From assembly GCF_921293095.1 (NCBI RefSeq), contig NC_060251.1, positions 91,312,566 to 91,376,565 of the forward strand: 64,000 nucleotides of DNA. The letters are read 5' to 3'. The translations under genes and the position numbers were made by a program. A model generated the notes under the pieces. That model ran no database searches. It was not told the DNA's origin and saw only the letters and a list, made by a program, of their open reading frames with translations. Below are positions 60,457 through 64,000 of the stretch, in pieces. Origin of the DNA: Ischnura elegans (taxonomy: Eukaryota; Arthropoda; Insecta; Odonata; Coenagrionidae). Positions within the stretch are counted from its first letter, which is position 1, and each line of letters starts with the position of its first letter.

Positions 60457-61127
60457 CAATAGGGTGGTTTCCTTCATCAAAGAAAACGAAAAGCATTGAT
60501 TGCGATTCGTTACCCACCATTAGTGTATTCATAATATACAAATTATTTTGTTTTAGAAATACCGGGTAAGACGAACGGCAATGGTCCATTTTTATCCTCA
60601 TTTGAAAAGGGCCAGATTGGCGCCCATGCGATGCCACTCCACGTGACGTCACAGGGACCTAGTTTCTATACGAGAAGATAGGAGTTATACGTCGTCTGAG
60701 GTTACCATTGCATGCATGAGGCGCAGAGCTCAGGGAAACATGTCTTAACAATCACTTATTAAAACTGGCTAAGGTCGGAAAGTTTTCCTCGTTTGATAAG
60801 TTATTAATAATCCTTATTTAAGCCAAGCGCTACCAGCCAGCAGGGTACTAGGCTAGCCGCTGGCAGCCTGCGTCGTATCAGAGCTAAGCCTCGCCTCAAG
60901 GTCACCTCGCAGGGCGGGAGGGGGAACCAGAAATACGTCACGCGGAGAGACTTCCCGACATTCATACTTAAGCGTCGCGTTTTCGCGCGCTTGAAAATTT
61001 TCACTTTTCATTTAATCGCGAAAAATAGATATCGTCATTTAAAAATCTAAAAGCGTGAAATACGTACTCCAGGAGTAATAATCTTTCGATTTAGGCAATA
61101 AAAAAATAATAGGAAACCACCCTATTG
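60457..61127. mobile_element. 670-bp TIR element, copy 2
   Basis: Ends CAATAGGGTGGTTTCCTTC and AGGAAACCACCCTATTG. 671 bp, against 670 bp for copy 1 at 52226-52895, with only scattered substitutions and few indels. Non-autonomous as far as can be seen. Confidence 0.8.
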
Positions 61128-61990
61128 CAGTCAAAAATATCTCAATTTTACCTACTATTTTTGAACAAAAAAATATGTGTTAGCACCGAGCTAACTTTAT
61201 ATAACGTGAAATACTTCAATTCAATTTTTTTGGCAACCTTCGTTGAATGTTTGATTTTGGAATGAAAGAAAAAGAGCTCCGCGTTTTGAATACGCAGCTG
61301 AACTTAGGTGATGTTTAATCATGCAAAGTCACTTAAATATCACGTAAACTTAAAGCATAAAATTAGTCCACTTTAGTTTCATGCTCGTACGTAATCACAA
61401 TCACCACTGCATTACATTCGCACACAAGGGTAATTTAATGCAAAATATTAACAAGGCATATAATTTAACCAGAAGGTTATCACACCGCGAAATGCCTCAT
61501 TAAGTAATTAAGATCAAGGATTTGATTATACACGTGGGTAAGTTATGTATAAAATGTTCCATTTAAGTTTACGCTCAGTATGAAGTGAAAACGTAAAGCT
61601 ATTAGGTCATCAAGGATTTCTCCGTACGTAGTCTAGGAGGTAAGCCGGTCTCTATTCGCGCCTAGTATGGAATAGGCATTAAATTATGAGAGAGCACTGG
61701 TGAAAGGAAACTTATCTTCACGACAATGGTACAGATTCTAAGCAGTGAATAATTCTTGGGAGATTTTTCCTCGGGTTATGGTATATGGATAACTAGACAA
61801 AAAAAAAACAAATATACTAGAAAAGAATAAAAATCTTTAATACGAATACTGCATTCAATTTTTTTTAACCTCAAAAAAAAAAGGAATCGCAAGAAAAAAG
61901 TGTAGCAGAATATGTGCAACCCCTTTCCATTCAGATGGGAGAAAGCAGGGAAAGATTTAGAAAGGCACGGATGATTCGATTCGACTTGTC
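61128..61990. other. Unassigned AT-rich sequence
   Basis: No gene supported. Homopolymer A/T runs at 61795-61885. Confidence 0.4.
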
Positions 61991-61997
61991 TGCAGAC

Positions 61998-62060
61998 GTA
62001 GCAAATGGTGTAGGGCTTGCAGATTAAGACTTGCAGAAAAGTGTGTTCGATCCACAATTA
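61998..62060 (+). repeat. Possible tRNA-like sequence
   Basis: GTAGCAAATGGTGTAGGGC and, about 35 bp on, GTGTTCGATCCAC resemble A- and B-boxes. Stem pairing is poor and there is no visible SINE body, so I rate it low. Confidence 0.3.
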
Positions 62061-64000
62061 AAACCAAAAATAACGACAGTTAAAGTCCAACATTGAAGAA
62101 ATTCATGATGCAACGGTAAGTAAATGAATTTTTGAGCAAAATACGGAAATTAAAGCGATTTCGTCCACTTACATCAATTTCTACATAATTTTTAAATTTA
62201 AAATGAACCATTGTGATTGACAATCAACCCTTTATGGAGAATTAAAGTGTCTGGAAACAAATTCATCCCACTCACAGATTTCAACGCCCCGTCACCCCAA
62301 AATACGTCGTTCAGGCAGGTTTTATCATCATGCCCCATTATTTCGATAGTGTTCTTTTTTTACCATCCACTAGTTCGTTTTCCTTGCTTCCGAATTTCTG
62401 TAAATTATATATTTAAATGTCCCTTCGTTGCCTTAAACTTACGCTAATTTTTCGAACGTTTGCTCCATGGATATTTTATATTTATTTATATTTTTGAATT
62501 TTACTAGCAACTCTCAGTACCATGAATACTGTATGGGATATAGAATTTTAGTTTTTAAAACCCGAGAAATTTTCCTTCCAACTATGTGGGATAGTTATCC
62601 AATATTAAATAATAAAATCCAATATTAAATAATAAAAAATATCCAGGATTAAAGGAAGAACAAATAGACAACATTGGCAGAACACAGACTGCTTTAATAA
62701 TAAACAGTACACAGTAGGTACAAGTAAAAACACCTTTTACGTTGGTCATTTCTATTTCGTCCTGTACACAAAAACACGTAATGCTCAAGGAGGCGTATAA
62801 CCTTCAAAAATATTACCATTTGAAAATCCATCATAATACAAGGAATTTTAATGAAGTCTTCATTTTGAAGCATTTTAGGATTTAAAATATCCGCATAGCA
62901 TCCGATTAAAGAATTAATTGAATTAGTTATTAATCATCTGCACCTTTTGATCGACAAATATTGTTCACATTAAAATATAGCGTGAAATGCTAGTCACAGC
63001 TTGTTCGAGAAAATAGACTTGCATCGAAAGTTTCACAGCGCGTGGATGGAAAACTAGGAATAAATGCTAGAAACTAGACTAGATGGGATAAGTCAATCGG
63101 AAAACCAGACCGGTCCATTCCAATGAGACCTTTTCGCAGTCGTTGCTCAAGAAACGCATTACTTTCACTTTCGCTACGGATCTTTTCCACCTGTTACTCA
63201 CCCGTTAGTTCATCATAAGTTGCTCTTACCTTTAAAATGGTTCAGCGCACATCCATTTGGAACATAACGAACGCTCTTCCATCCGCGTTATAGAGCTTCA
63301 TTTTTCATGATAATTACTCTCGATTCGCAAGAAATGCTCTTACGACTTCTACTTGTAATATTGGTCAATCGCGATTCGCCAAATTTTCCATTGAGATTAA
63401 CTATATTATTTATGTTTTATATTGCAATCGCTGTGTAGAGAAAAATTTTCTGGTCATTCCTTTCTCTCCATTACATTCCAAGATATTGCTAATTACAGGT
63501 TTCAAATACATCCTGAAATTTCACCAATAAAAAAGTAGTCAAATGGCAGCAGAAATCAACACACTTGTAATCATAATAGATTTACAATTTTATGAAAAAG
63601 TATTCTAATAAGAATAAAAAATGTTTTAAATAAAATAGTGCGGACAGAAAAATAAATAAGCATGTCAACTGATTCTATATTTGGAAATCAGTGTGAAAAT
63701 ATCGCTGCCCAACATTTGGTATCAACCGACAATTGCACAGAATATATTATGGCCAGAATCTAATAGTCCAGGTAACACTCGAAATTTGTTCAAAAATGAA
63801 GCAATTTATTTCATTTCTTCATGTGTCCATGTCTTTTCCAGATTTGTGGGGGGCATCTTGTGAACGATGGAATTTCCATTTCCATCATTCATTTTTAATA
63901 ACCTCGTGTCAAGGTTAATTTCACTCATTTGTGCATTCCCATGGTTATGCTGTGGATGATGCACATGGTAAACACCGCATCCGACGCTAAGGGTGCGTTC
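62061..64000. other. No recognisable gene or repeat
   Basis: AT-rich sequence to the window end. A short direct duplication of ccaatattaaataataaaa occurs at 62600-62638. The short frames are not supported. Confidence 0.4.

Noticed and set aside
1-64000. CRISPR arrays, operons, phage or bacterial genes
   Set aside because: No regularly spaced repeats with unique spacers and no dense coding; the composition and splice signals are those of an animal genome.

Overview
The window reads as a stretch of a large, AT-rich, transposon-dense arthropod genome, most likely an insect. There are no operons, no close-packed genes and no prokaryotic signals. Nearly all long open frames look like chance frames or transposon debris. 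Recognisable content consists of DNA-transposon derivatives with clean target-site duplications, non-LTR retrotransposon 3' ends, a Penelope-like element remnant, tRNA-derived SINEs, foldback repeats and microsatellites.

One host gene can be supported, on the + strand. Two GC-rich coding exons (54647-54910 and 58560 onward) join in phase 0. They encode a small secreted preproprotein with a signal peptide, an acidic propeptide ending in a dibasic RDKR site, a proline-rich linker with YGPPI motifs, and a lysine-glycine 7-residue repeat. A TATA box, an initiator and a short leader ending in ATG AAG followed by a GTCAGT donor lie at 21459-21741. They fit as the promoter and first exon of the same gene, which would then have a first intron of about 32.9 kb. 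That link is inferred from phase and from the missing start of the signal peptide. The 3' end is also unsettled, because a consensus donor lies just before the in-frame stop.

Layout. 1-9 kb: non-LTR fragments, SINEs, a hAT-like MITE and a foldback. 9.1-11.6 kb: Penelope-like remnant followed by hammerhead-like foldback pieces. 13.8-16.1 kb: three transposons nested inside one another. 17.3-18.6 kb: non-LTR and mariner remnants. 20.4-21.1 kb: a 307-bp tandem duplication carrying a hammerhead-like core. 21.2-21.8 kb: candidate promoter and first exon. 21.7-54.6 kb: putative intron filled with foldbacks, a TTAA-flanked element, a 2.1-kb PIF/Harbinger-like element (41.9-44.0 kb), SINEs, a pair of tandem elements (48.6-50.0 kb), a hAT-like element nested in a dispersed repeat (50.3-51.0 kb) and one of a pair of 670-bp TIR elements. 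54.6-59.1 kb: coding exons 2 and 3, with an intron holding tandem repeats, a MITE and a perfect 120-bp palindrome. 59.1-64 kb: a young MITE, a SINE, the second 670-bp TIR element and unassigned sequence.

All family assignments come from reading sequence motifs by eye. No database search was available.
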